From the NCBI RefSeq assembly GCF_011745365.1, contig NW_024468915.1:1590653-1654652 (forward strand): a DNA stretch of 64,000 nt, in the 5' to 3' direction. Source of the stretch: Cryphonectria parasitica EP155 (lineage: Eukaryota > Ascomycota > Sordariomycetes > Diaporthales > Cryphonectriaceae). This document shows, piece by piece, positions 9,255-18,684 of the stretch; position 1 is the stretch's first letter, and each line of letters starts with the position of its first letter. A model generated the notes under the pieces. That model saw only the letters and a program-made list of their open reading frames with translations, searched no databases and was not told the origin of the DNA. A program made the position numbers and the translations under genes.

Positions 9255-10994
9255 ATGTCCGCAATCCTCTCAGCCGACGACCTGAACGACTTCATCTCCC
9301 CCTCCGTCGCCTGCATAAAACCCATCGAGTCCCTCCCCGCTGCCAGCAACGAGCCCGAGTCCCTCGAAACAGAAGTCATCCTCGGCGGCCAACAACAGCA
9401 GTCCTCCGCCACCAACGGCCCCTCCAAAATCTCCCTGACGGACTGCCTCGCGTGCTCTGGCTGCGTTACCTCCGCCGAAGCCGTCCTCGTCAGCCTGCAG
9501 AGCCACAATGAAGTGTTAGGCGTGCTGGACTCAGCGCCTGCGCTCCGGGTCCACGGCCCCGACGACAAGCAGGGGTCGTTCCGCGTCGAAGGGCTCGAGA
9601 ACCCGGATGCCAAGCTCTTCGTTGCGAGCGTGAGCCCGCAGACGCGCGCCAGCCTGGCCGCCGCGTGTGGCGGCGGCACGAGCGAGAGGGAAGCCGGGCG
9701 CATGATCGAGACGCTGCTACGTGGGCCGGAAGGGCTCGCGGGTGGTGGGAAGTTCAATAATGGGTTTGCGTGGGTGGTCGATACGAACACGGCGAGGGAG
9801 GCTTGTCTGGTCCTGGGGGCGGACGAGGTACGGGAGGGACGTTCGACGCCTGCGAGACCGATACTCACCTCCTCGTGCCCGGGATGGATATGTTACGCGG
9901 AAAAGACACACCCACATGTGCTGCCACATCTGTCGAAGGTCAAATCGCCGCAGGCGTTGATGGGCACTCTCTTGAAGACCACACTCAGTAAGAAGCTTGG
10001 GATAAGTCCCGACCGGATTTGGCATCTTGCTGTTATGCCGTGCCTCGACAAGAAGCTGGAGGCCAGCCGCGAGGAGTTGACCGACAGCATATGGGCCGGC
10101 GATGGCAAGCCTGGACGAGGTGCCCGTGATGTCGACTGCGTTATCACAAGCAAGGAGATTCTCATGCTCACAGAGTCAAGGGGGCTCGATTTTTTCAGTC
10201 TACCCAAGACGCAGCTATCTCCACAAGCTACCTTTCCCGATCCACGACTCCACAACTTCCTCTTCCCTCGCCGCAAAGGGAAACATCCTTCAATAGAGGC
10301 CGGATCCTCTGGTGGAAATCTACATTTTATACTTCAGGATACCATTTTGAGGCATCCTGGCTCCCGGCTGCAGACTGTCCGGGGACGCAACGCTGATGTG
10401 GTTGAGTATAACATCATATCGGCTTCTGGCGACCCAGTTTTCAAAGCGGCCAAGTATTATGGGTTCCGAAATATTCAGAACATCGTTCGAAAGCTGAAGC
10501 CAGCCAAGGCTTCGAAGATGCCTGGTGGCAGGCCCTTTGGTGCGGCTCGAAAGCCTGCGGCACAATCCAAGGGTCTGGACTTTGGATATGTCGAGGTGAT
10601 GGCTTGCCCGGGCGGCTGCACCAATGGCGGGGGCCAGGTGAAGGTTTCTGACCCCATCATTGCCGAGCGCAAGGGTTGGGGTGGCGAACCCAGCCCTCAG
10701 GAACAGAGGGACTGGTTGGCGCAGGTTGACGAGGCGTATTTTTCCATGTCCGACTCGGAGGTCGACGATGATGATCTGTCCTCGTCGAATGATAATGGCG
10801 CAACGGATGTGGTTGACGGAATTTCTCTTTCGTATGTTCGAGATACCCTGGCGCATTGGTCGGATACCACGGGCATAGATCTGGCGCGATTGGTGCATAC
10901 AAGTTACCGCGAGGTGATCAGTGATGTCGGCAAGGATACCTCTGAGACGCAGAGAGTGCTCCATCTGGCCGGAAAGATTGGAGGCGGCTGGTAG
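9255..10994 (+). CDS. NAR1: Cytosolic Fe-S cluster assembly factor NAR1
   Basis: An intronless gene of 579 residues. It belongs to the iron-only-hydrogenase-like Nar1/NARFL family, which with Cia1, Cia2 and Met18 transfers [4Fe-4S] clusters to cytosolic and nuclear apoproteins. The N-terminal cluster ligands are all present: Cys20, then Cys64, Cys67 and Cys70 in DCLACSGC. The second cluster site is carried by TSSCPGW, VMPCLDKK and ACPGGCTNGGGQ. The protein ends in Trp, as Nar1 proteins usually do. Lower-complexity inserts near residues 45-58 and an acidic stretch around 497-520 (SDSEVDDDDLSSS) are fungal elaborations. The stop lies only 32 bases from the stop of the convergent SUZ gene. Confidence 0.95.
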   Translation: MSAILSADDLNDFISPSVACIKPIESLPAASNEPESLETEVILGGQQQQSSATNGPSKISLTDCLACSGCVTSAEAVLVSLQSHNEVLGVLDSAPALRVHGPDDKQGSFRVEGLENPDAKLFVASVSPQTRASLAAACGGGTSEREAGRMIETLLRGPEGLAGGGKFNNGFAWVVDTNTAREACLVLGADEVREGRSTPARPILTSSCPGWICYAEKTHPHVLPHLSKVKSPQALMGTLLKTTLSKKLGISPDRIWHLAVMPCLDKKLEASREELTDSIWAGDGKPGRGARDVDCVITSKEILMLTESRGLDFFSLPKTQLSPQATFPDPRLHNFLFPRRKGKHPSIEAGSSGGNLHFILQDTILRHPGSRLQTVRGRNADVVEYNIISASGDPVFKAAKYYGFRNIQNIVRKLKPAKASKMPGGRPFGAARKPAAQSKGLDFGYVEVMACPGGCTNGGGQVKVSDPIIAERKGWGGEPSPQEQRDWLAQVDEAYFSMSDSEVDDDDLSSSNDNGATDVVDGISLSYVRDTLAHWSDTTGIDLARLVHTSYREVISDVGKDTSETQRVLHLAGKIGGGW

Positions 10995-11026
10995 TTTAAA
11001 AACCAACATTGACGTTCAATGCATGA

Positions 11027-11992
11027 TCAGCCTTCCTTAGCACCACGATTGGCGAATCCAAAACCTCTTGCTCCACTGCTGTCTGGTCCCCTTGGTGCTC
11101 GAATTGCTGACTCCGGACCCCGTGTTGGTGATGACGTGGCGCCCCCGCGCTGTGGACGAGAGGCAGATCTCGACGAGGCATCAGGATCGAAGAGCTCCCG
11201 GTACGGACTTCCCCCATTGCTATTCCCCGGGCGTCCATCTTGGCTGTCGTTCCTGACTCCGCCTCTGTAGTTTTCACTCCTGGAGTCGTTTCTCAGGTCG
11301 TTTTTGTAACCTTCGTTGCGCTGACCGCCTCGACCTCCCCTGCCTCCTCTTCCACGACCACGTCCTCGATAGTTGCCCCGGCTGTTCTCGCCTACCAGCG
11401 GTGGTGTCGTAGCGCCGGGCGTGGTCGCCCCCGACGTAGTCTCTGGTGGAGGGGTGCCAAATAGTTTCGCGCGCCTCTCCTCGTAATCGCGCTCCTTCTG
11501 CTTGCGCTTCTCCTCGATCTCGGCCGCGGTAGGCAGCTGAGGCTTCTTGTCTCTGTCGTCTTCGTCATCGTCCTCGAGCATCAACTTCTCTATTCCAGTG
11601 ACAGGATCGACCACCTTTTTCACTGGCTTTCGGCTGAGAAGTTTCATCTGTGGCTTGAAACCTTGGGCGAACGGGACGTTGCTGGAGGCGGCTACGTGGT
11701 AGGGCATCTGCGGGGGCTCCTCGCTGGTAGTTGTGTGGTCAGCTCAACGGTTCCTGGGAACGCCGAAAAAGGATGGCAGTGGAGGAGCTCACGCTTCCTC
11801 CCAGAGCTTCCTCTGGAGCTCCCGATGCTGGGCAATGCGCTCCTGTTTAGTCTTAGGTGCCTGCGGCTCTGGAGTATTATTTTCTTCTTTGGCAACCCTG
11901 TCAGCCTGCGTCACCCAATCGTCGTCCCATGCATCAGCAGCTGTCTTGTTTCCCATCTTGTTGTTGTCCCTCAAAAGCTCTGACTGAGGCAT
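11027..11992 (-). CDS. SUZ-domain RNA-binding protein with RGG repeats
   Basis: Two exons (11992-11793, 11723-11027; 69-base intron) give 298 residues. The N-terminus contains a Trp/Asp-rich motif (AADAWDDDWVTQADRV). The segment TAAEIEEKRKQKERDYEERR, leading into AKLFG, matches the SUZ domain, a short basic RNA-binding module. It is followed by an Arg-Gly-rich region (RGRGRGRGGRGGRGG) and a disordered Ser/Pro/Arg tail ending GARGFGFANRGAKEG, which resembles the SUZ-C motif. Such proteins bind mRNA and associate with translation or P-body factors; the exact role here is inferred. It shares a promoter with ARG1, and its 3' end abuts NAR1, so overlapping 3' ends are likely. Confidence 0.8.
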
Positions 11993-12686
11993 TTATTGGA
12001 TGGAAGAGTTCATCTAATGGTTGTCAAGCCATGGAATCAAAAGGTGGTAATTGGAGTAGTGTTGTTGTTTCCTGATGTATGTGGAGAGAATAAGGATCTT
12101 TTTTCTCAAATTCCAAGCATGAGGACCCAGGAAGTGGAATCTACCAAACATCAAAAGTGGTTCCCCCGCACTGACCGCCTGAAAGAGTCCTTTTGGCATC
12201 GGGACTGGACCAGTGTAGACCAGGGGCCCCCTACAAGGCCCCCAGGGCCAATTTGGCGGGGCTTATCGCCCAGCTGAAGGTCCTTATCTTTGCTCTCCTG
12301 CAAGGCAGGCAGAGCTGGGCTGCATACTCACCGTCGGCACCGATCTCGCTCCAGGAAAAATTTCCCAAGAGATCAAGTCCAGTCATAATTTGAGGCCCAA
12401 CTTTTAGTCACAAAAGCAGAGACGTCCTTTCCCAATTTCAATCTTCCTCTCACCAGTCAATTCCATTACACTTCTTCGGGCTGCTCTGCTTCCGACATCA
12501 TTTGTATCCACTTTCACCTGTGAGTAAATGGCTTCCGCGCAATTGGACTTGCAGCTTCCTCGTCTGGATGGGACTATTTCATGTTTACATGCCCACCTCG
12601 CTTTCCTGACTGGCCTCTCTTGAATTCAAACTCGAGAACGTATCAATTGACCAATCGTCAGCCTCCAATTCTCAACAACATCCAAA
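11993..12686. promoter_or_regulatory. Divergent promoter SUZ gene / ARG1
   Basis: A 694-base head-to-head spacer. It contains a G/C-rich patch with the near-palindrome AAGGCCCCCAGGGCC (12236-12250), a CT-rich ARG1 leader, and, close to ARG1, a candidate 31-residue upstream ORF or leader intron (listed separately). Confidence 0.55.
12528..12623 (+). other. Candidate upstream ORF or leader intron of ARG1
   Basis: An ATG at 12528 opens a 31-codon frame closed by TGA at 12621-12623, 63 bases before the ARG1 start. The same place can be read as a 5' leader intron: a GTGAGT donor begins at 12520 and a TCAG acceptor lies near 12658-12661. If spliced, the uORF would be removed. Its peptide does not resemble the arginine attenuator peptide of the carbamoyl-phosphate synthase gene. 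Transcript data are needed to choose. Confidence 0.35.
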
Positions 12687-14513
12687 ATGGCCAAGGGAAA
12701 GGTGTGCCTGGCTTACTCTGGTGAGAGCAAGATCTCCCTTGATCTGTTCGAGCTTCATGACTAACTTGCTCTCTCTCTCTCTCCTCTCTCTAGGTGGTCT
12801 TGACACCAGCACCAGTGAGTTAACCAAACGATGCCATCAAGTATCTTGAACTTGCTGACCACCTAAACCAGTCCTGGGATGGCTTCTCGGTATGACTTTC
12901 CTTCCCTTGGAGGCTCGTGTGCCACATGAGTTTCTCTCACATAGGGTGACTGCTGCTAATACAATGTATAGAGCAGGGATATGAGGTCGTCTGCTTCCTT
13001 GCCAACGTCGGCCAGGAAGAAGACTGGGAGGCTGTGAAGGCCAAGGCAGTCCAGATTGGCGCCACCAAGATGTACGTATACTTGGGTTATGGGGCGAATA
13101 CCCTAGGGCAACTCAAAATCACGTCTCGGTGTCGGGTCTCCGTCCCAGATTTGCTTGCACTTTAGAGACTGATGAAGTATGACAGGATCATCGAGGATCT
13201 CCGGAAAGAGTTCGTCGACGAGCTCTGCTACCGTGCTATTCAGTGCAACGCCATCTACGAGGGCCGCTACCTTCTGGGTACCTCTCTGGCCCGCCCTGTC
13301 ATCGCTCGTGCTCAGATGCGAGGTATGATGCCCACACCAGCGACAGACCTTATGCCATAGTTGTGAACTGACTTTTTCACAGTTGCTGAGCAGGAGGGCT
13401 GTGACTTCGTCTCGCACGGCTGCACTGGCAAGGGCAACGACCAAGTCCGCTTCGAGGTACGCTTCTAATGGAACAGAGCCTCTCTTTACTGATGCTAGGG
13501 TGCTGACGACCAACAGCTTGCTTTCTACACTATCAACCCCGATATCAAGGTGATCGCCCCATGGCGCGACCCTACATTCTTGTGAGCATCAGTCCTGCCG
13601 TCCCCAGAACGAATGCATCTGCACAGCGACAACTGACAACGACATCACAGCAAGCGATTCGCTGGCCGCAATGACCTGCTCGACTTCGCTGCCGAGAAGG
13701 GCATTCCTGTCACCAGCACCAAGGCTAAGCCTTAGTACGTATCCAACCTCACGACCCTTCTTATGATCATGCGTTCTGACCCGACGTACCAGCTCCATGG
13801 ATGCCAACATGGCCCACTGCAGCTACGAGGCTGGAATGCTCGAGGACCCTGACCAGACCCCTCCCACTGACATGTGGACGATGACGGACGATCCCGAGAC
13901 CGCCCCCAACAAGCCTGAGGACATCCACATCACCTTCGAGAAGGGTATCCCCGTCAAGCTGCAGACTCTGGTCGACGGCAAGACCTACACCGAGAGCGTC
14001 GAGCTCTTCACCAAACTCAATGCTATTGGCAAGCTCCACGGCATCGGCCGTATCGACATCGTCGAGAACCGCTTTATTGGCCTCAAGTCCCGAGGCTGCT
14101 ACGATTCCCCCGCCATGACCATCCTCCGCCTGGCCCACCTTGACCTCGAGGGCCTGGTCCTGGACGGCCAGCTGCGCTCTCTTCGTGACACTTTTGTCAC
14201 CCAGAAGTGGAGCGAGCTCCTGTACAACGGCATGTACTTTTCTCCTGAGCGTGAGTGGCTCGACACCTGCCTGGTCGCTGCGCAGGACCGCGTGAATGGT
14301 CTGGTTCGTCTCCGGTGCTACAAGGGCAACGCGTACGTCCTCGGTCGCAGCTCCGAGACCGAGAAGCTGTACGATGCCGAGGAGGCATCTATGGATACCC
14401 TCGACAACTTCAGCCCCGAGGACACGACTGGATTCATTGGCATCACCTCGATCCGCCTTAAGAAGTATGGTCTGCAGAAGCGTGCCGAGGGCGGTCTCAT
14501 CAACCCCAAATAG
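12687..14513 (+). CDS. ARG1: Argininosuccinate synthase
   Basis: Nine exons join without a frame break: 12687-12720, 12794-12814, 12872-12889, 12972-13071, 13186-13322, 13383-13456, 13517-13581, 13651-13734 and 13793-14513, giving 417 residues. It starts [20 protein letters not shown], with the ATP-pyrophosphatase loop [17 protein letters not shown], the glycine-rich [22 protein letters not shown] and the C-terminal [11 protein letters not shown] and [12 protein letters not shown] segments all match the family. The enzyme joins citrulline and aspartate using ATP in the arginine pathway, in the cytosol. Exons 2 and 3 are only 21 and 18 bases, and all eight introns fall in the first 40 percent of the protein, leaving one 721-base last exon. 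Length equals that of yeast and animal enzymes, which supports the model. Confidence 0.96.
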
Positions 14514-15178
14514 ATAGGATTTGACGATAGTGAGGTGCGTTGTTGGCAAATATGGTTTTCAACCGCAAGGCAGCTGGTGGTTGGATTTTGGTTCGGAGAA
14601 GGAAACAATGGGTCTCATTCTCTCGAGTGTTTAGATCAAGGGGGGATGAGCCAAGAAAAAAAAACCCACGGAAAAGAATAGAGTCAAGGGAGCCGCCCCG
14701 GTTTGAAAGAAGAAAAAAATTTAAATAAAAAATAGGCATATTGATACCCTTCCTTGATGTAACTATTGAATTCCATCTTGGGCATCAGTCCATTGTTAGA
14801 TTCACTGGAGGGGCTTCCTCCAGCAAAATGCGGCTCTGTTCGAAATGCAACACTAGTAAGGTGCCCCCTGTCAACCGTGGCTGTGTGGTGTGGATCGCCC
14901 TGTCTACTCAGGGTCTCCCAAGTAGACGTCATCCCATTATTGGCACCTTCACCTTGAGGACGAACTTCAGCATCTCGCAACTTCAGATCGGAGCCCCAAT
15001 GGTACCAAACAGAGAAATCTTCCATACAAAAGTAACGGATCATCTGAAGAGCTGGTAAGGGGTTCCAAATCTGTCTTGCGTACAAGGTCCAGACCCGGGA
15101 GGATTCTAAGACGCGAGGCTACAGGCAACGCCGTGAGAGTTCGTCGCAAAGCTAGGAGAGACCAGAACCAACCCCACC
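14514..15178. other. Intergenic after ARG1
   Basis: ARG1 3' region with an A-rich tract (14655-14730), then the leader of the small gene at 15179. No other gene seen. Confidence 0.55.
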
Positions 15179-15647
15179 ATGAGCGCCGACGCGATCATGC
15201 TGGACAGTCCAGCCCAGACCCCAGACTCGAAGAGCCATCGTGCTGGCTCTCTATCCGCCATCAGTGGTGCCTTTGACTCCGAGGTTGGGGTCCCCGATGT
15301 TGCCGTGCACGAAACTGGCATGAGTATCGATAGCCAGGCCAACGTGGAAGACCTCCCAGCCGTGGGCGACAGCTGGGACACCAAGAAGTGGAGGGAAGAC
15401 GCCCAGGCCATCCAGAACAAACTCCAGCACCAGCACTACAACATTGGTAAGGGATCATCGTACGCCAGACAGGATTTGGGGAGGGCTATGCTGACAGAAT
15501 GCTGGGTGGTTATGTACAGCCAAGCACCGTGACCCTTTAGACAAGCCACTTGTCACAAGGCCCCCAGGGCTTTCGGCAGATGCAGAGAATCGCCTGCGGC
15601 AATACTACCAGCAGAAAGTGGCAGCGACGAAGGCGAAGGGGAGCTGA
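15179..15647 (+). CDS. Small conserved-looking protein, unknown function
   Basis: Two exons (15179-15446, 15520-15647; donor GTAAGG, acceptor TACAG) give 131 residues. Residues 1-60 are acidic and Ser-rich, likely disordered. The second half looks structured and charged: SWDTKKWREDAQAIQNKLQH, then KHRDPLDKPLVTRPPGLS and a final helix NRLRQYYQQKVAATKAKG. No signal peptide or membrane segment. I do not recognise the family. Read without splicing, the frame stops just after the exon junction, so the spliced form with its basic helical end is preferred. Confidence 0.6.
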
Positions 15648-16741
15648 GAGGGTGGTCCGTGTGTGGATTCAGCCGCGCGAAAGCAGGAAACACGAGCCTT
15701 AGTTACACCGTTCGCAAGCATGTCTGATTTTAATAGACTCCGATCGAGTGCCGGGGAGACATATGGGCAGCTTGTTGGATGGTGAGGGGTTATGGACGTG
15801 GACATTGCTAGACCATCACCAAATGGACCGTCACGATGATGGACGTGTTGGGAACAATCATAGACCCTTCTCCCAACTCAATGAACATGACGAATTTAGG
15901 TGCGACATACGATCCACTATTTGAACTGCGATCCCTATGGATTTGTGCCATATTCTTGGCACTTTGTGGCCTAGACAGGCATTCTAAACCACCGTCCCAG
16001 TGTCTGATTATGGAAGTTTACAGAGAGAAATCAATCGAGCCCTCAGTTCCCAATCTGTGCTTTTGTATTGACTCGACGACAGTATCTGCTTGGGGGCAGC
16101 ATTACCAAAGTCTCTCCTCCAACGCAGTAGCAACCTTTCCTCACCTAGCAGTTCCGAAGCAGTCTTGTTCTATGCTAAGCGTGCTCTGCCACCAGGCTCG
16201 CTCTACCTACTTCTCAAAAATTCATAGTCCACACCAACGAATTTGGGAATAATATTTACTCTGTTTCATTGCTTATAACTATCTCGCCTTCCGAGGTTCT
16301 CGTGGTTTGAATTGACATGATCGCTGTTCTTCGTTTCTCGTAGATTCTACTTAGATACGTACCAAGTACCTTTCTTTTTTCTTAACTTTCGAACGACATC
16401 TATCTGCCTCTGCTAACAAGCGAGTTCGCCTATTGTGCCATTGTTTCATGCCTAATTTAGCAGCTTTTCCTATTGTTAGAGAATAGACCGCCCAAAAAAA
16501 TATCAGCTGATCAGAGAATCTAGCAACATTTTCTATTGCTTTCCCCAGCCACCTCTCTATTGTTTTAGTTCACGAAAAGTTGACAATAAATACAGGCTAC
16601 AAACCATCCCTCGTACATAGAAAGGAGATCTCACAGTCCTGAGTTTCACCCTCCTTTTCTTCTCTTCCTCTTCTAAACCACAAACCAGAACCAACCTACT
16701 ACACCCACAGAGATACAAACACAAGGAAACAACTATCCAAG
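15648..16741. other. Intergenic, AT-richer, with CT-rich leader
   Basis: About 1.1 kb without a supported gene. From 16250 to 16600 it is AT-rich with several ATTGTT repeats. The last 100 bases are a CT-rich then CA-rich leader typical of well-expressed fungal genes, belonging to the gene at 16742. Confidence 0.5.
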
Positions 16742-17929
16742 ATGTCTCTCTCTGACATGCCCACCCGATCCGAGGAGATCTACAGCCTCAAGAAGGCCAT
16801 CCTCAGGTTCAATTCTCCTTCTTCTGTCAAGGTCCAAGTTTCTGAGGACGTCAAAGTCACTTCTCCCCACTACATTCAGAGCCCCCATCGTCAGGCCTCC
16901 TCCAACATCGCCGCCCTTTGGGACAACGAGACTTCCGAGTTCGACCAGAGGGGCTGGGCCGGCTCCATGGCCTACCATTCACTTAACAACGTAAACACCG
17001 AGGACTACCAGAAAAAGTCAGGTAGTCGTCCCAACGTCAAGCCCTGCGGTGGTTCGGGCAGCAAGCACGCAGCCTCCAAGGCCCGCTTCAAGAGACAGAA
17101 AACTGGGCACCGCATCAAACTTCACGACGACTGCGACGAGAACCGTCTCCCAGTTGAGAATCAGCACCTGCCCATCCGGCGCGAGAAAATGAAGCGATCT
17201 GTTTCTGATGTCAACCTCACCCTGTCTCCTATCGCCTTCAAAAAGCAGCGTCTGGACAGCAACGTCATATCTCACGAGTCTCTGGACGGTCATTGCTCAG
17301 TCAGCCCTACTGCTACTGATGCTGCTCAGAACGACAAGTCCACCACTATCACCAGCGGCGAGAACAAGAACGAGAACAACGGCGACAAGACTTTCACCTT
17401 CGAGTTTACCTTCAAGCCTACCCAGTTCGACAACACCGTCCGCCCCAAGGACGTCAACTTCAACCCCGAGGACATGTGGGACAAGGATTTCCGGCTCGAG
17501 CGCTACCCCCGTCTCCAGCTCGACAAGCCTCTTCAGTACACCTGGACCACCGACGCCGACCGCAACCCCAAGACCGGCCAGTGGGACCACTTCTACCCCT
17601 GCCACTGCTACCCCGTCGCCCCCGAGGACGACATCAAGAAAACTCTCTTCCTGAACGACAAGAAGCCCAACATCCGCTGGGCCGGTGAGTGGGCCAAAGC
17701 TCAGCTGCGCCGCGAGATCGCCAAGTACGAGGCCGTCAAGGAGTTCTGGCTGTTCGAGTACGCCGACCTGGCTGGTCGCGCTTTCATGCCGGGCCTGGAC
17801 AGCAAGTACCAGTTCATTGCTACTCACTTCACTGAGGAGATGGACAGCCCTTGGGTCCAGGCCTGGCTGGGTCAGCTGATTGGCCACGAGGAGGTCCACA
17901 AGATCTTGCAGGCCATGTACTACGAGTGA
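16742..17929 (+). CDS. Unrecognised 395-residue protein, possibly nuclear
   Basis: A single-exon frame of 395 residues with strong fungal C-ending codon bias, following a CT/CA-rich leader. Residues 1-210 are hydrophilic and Ser/Lys/His-rich with basic patches (ARFKRQKTGHR, FKKQRLDS) that could be nuclear localisation signals. From about 215 onward it appears folded: FTFEFTFKPTQFDNTVRPK, then ERYPRLQLDKPLQYTWTTDA, a His/Cys/Pro stretch DHFYPCHCYPVAPEDD, and a helical end rich in Trp and aromatic residues (VKEFWLFEYADLAGRAFMPG). No signal peptide, membrane helix or catalytic motif I can name. The split between a disordered basic half and a compact aromatic C-terminus suggests a regulatory or chromatin role, but that is only a guess. 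Confidence 0.7.
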   Translation: MSLSDMPTRSEEIYSLKKAILRFNSPSSVKVQVSEDVKVTSPHYIQSPHRQASSNIAALWDNETSEFDQRGWAGSMAYHSLNNVNTEDYQKKSGSRPNVKPCGGSGSKHAASKARFKRQKTGHRIKLHDDCDENRLPVENQHLPIRREKMKRSVSDVNLTLSPIAFKKQRLDSNVISHESLDGHCSVSPTATDAAQNDKSTTITSGENKNENNGDKTFTFEFTFKPTQFDNTVRPKDVNFNPEDMWDKDFRLERYPRLQLDKPLQYTWTTDADRNPKTGQWDHFYPCHCYPVAPEDDIKKTLFLNDKKPNIRWAGEWAKAQLRREIAKYEAVKEFWLFEYADLAGRAFMPGLDSKYQFIATHFTEEMDSPWVQAWLGQLIGHEEVHKILQAMYYE

Positions 17930-18684
17930 AACCCAGCATGGTCATCAGCGTTCGAGTGCACATACGCATACATATACACACACGGACATAGCTACAAGGG
18001 AGAGATCCAGAAACGAATGGAGGAAAAGAAAAGGAAGGAAAAGCATTTTTTTTAAAAAAAAATTAAAAAAAGAACAAAGAACGCACAACACCAAATACCT
18101 GATGCCTAGCATGCTCCATGAAGGTGGGACAGAGGAGAAACAGGTCCTTCTACACAGTCGATGGTGTGATTTCGGAATGGAAAGGTATTTCTCTGGCGCA
18201 AAGGAAACTCTAGGGAGGAATTGAATTCTATGGAGGCAAGGAAACTTTGCAACAGAAAGGGAGTTCTATGGTTTGCATGTTCGGTAGTCGATTGTGCTTC
18301 AAAAGCACCCACGTCAGTCGTGAAACTTAATTCAAGCAATTGTTACTTATCGCACAAATATCTAGTCGTCTCACACACAAATTGGTCCTATCGTCGGTCA
18401 TCTCAACATCGAATTCCTTTCGTGATCGTCAACTCGGTAAATGAATAGTCGCCCAGGCTACCAATATCTCTATACTGTGGCAGCCCCCATGAGCCGATCC
18501 TTGAAGCCAAAGGACTGGGCAAACAGAGGCGGATTGATTGTACCTTGAGGTTTTATTCCAGGTGAATCTATGACATTCCAGACGAATGCAGCATGTCTAT
18601 GTCTACTAGAGGCTCCTCATTCCCATCTGCGCGCGTCTATGTAGGCAACTAGATGACTGGAAAGCAGTAATTGTACCTATCGTC
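17930..18684. other. Convergent intergenic region
   Basis: Tail-to-tail spacer between the 395-residue gene and ADE2. Contains a T/A homopolymer cluster (18046-18070). No gene seen. Confidence 0.55.

Noticed and set aside
13767..14549. 260-codon open frame on the minus strand opposite ARG1
   Set aside because: It is the shadow of the C-ending codon bias of the ARG1 last exon; no domain.
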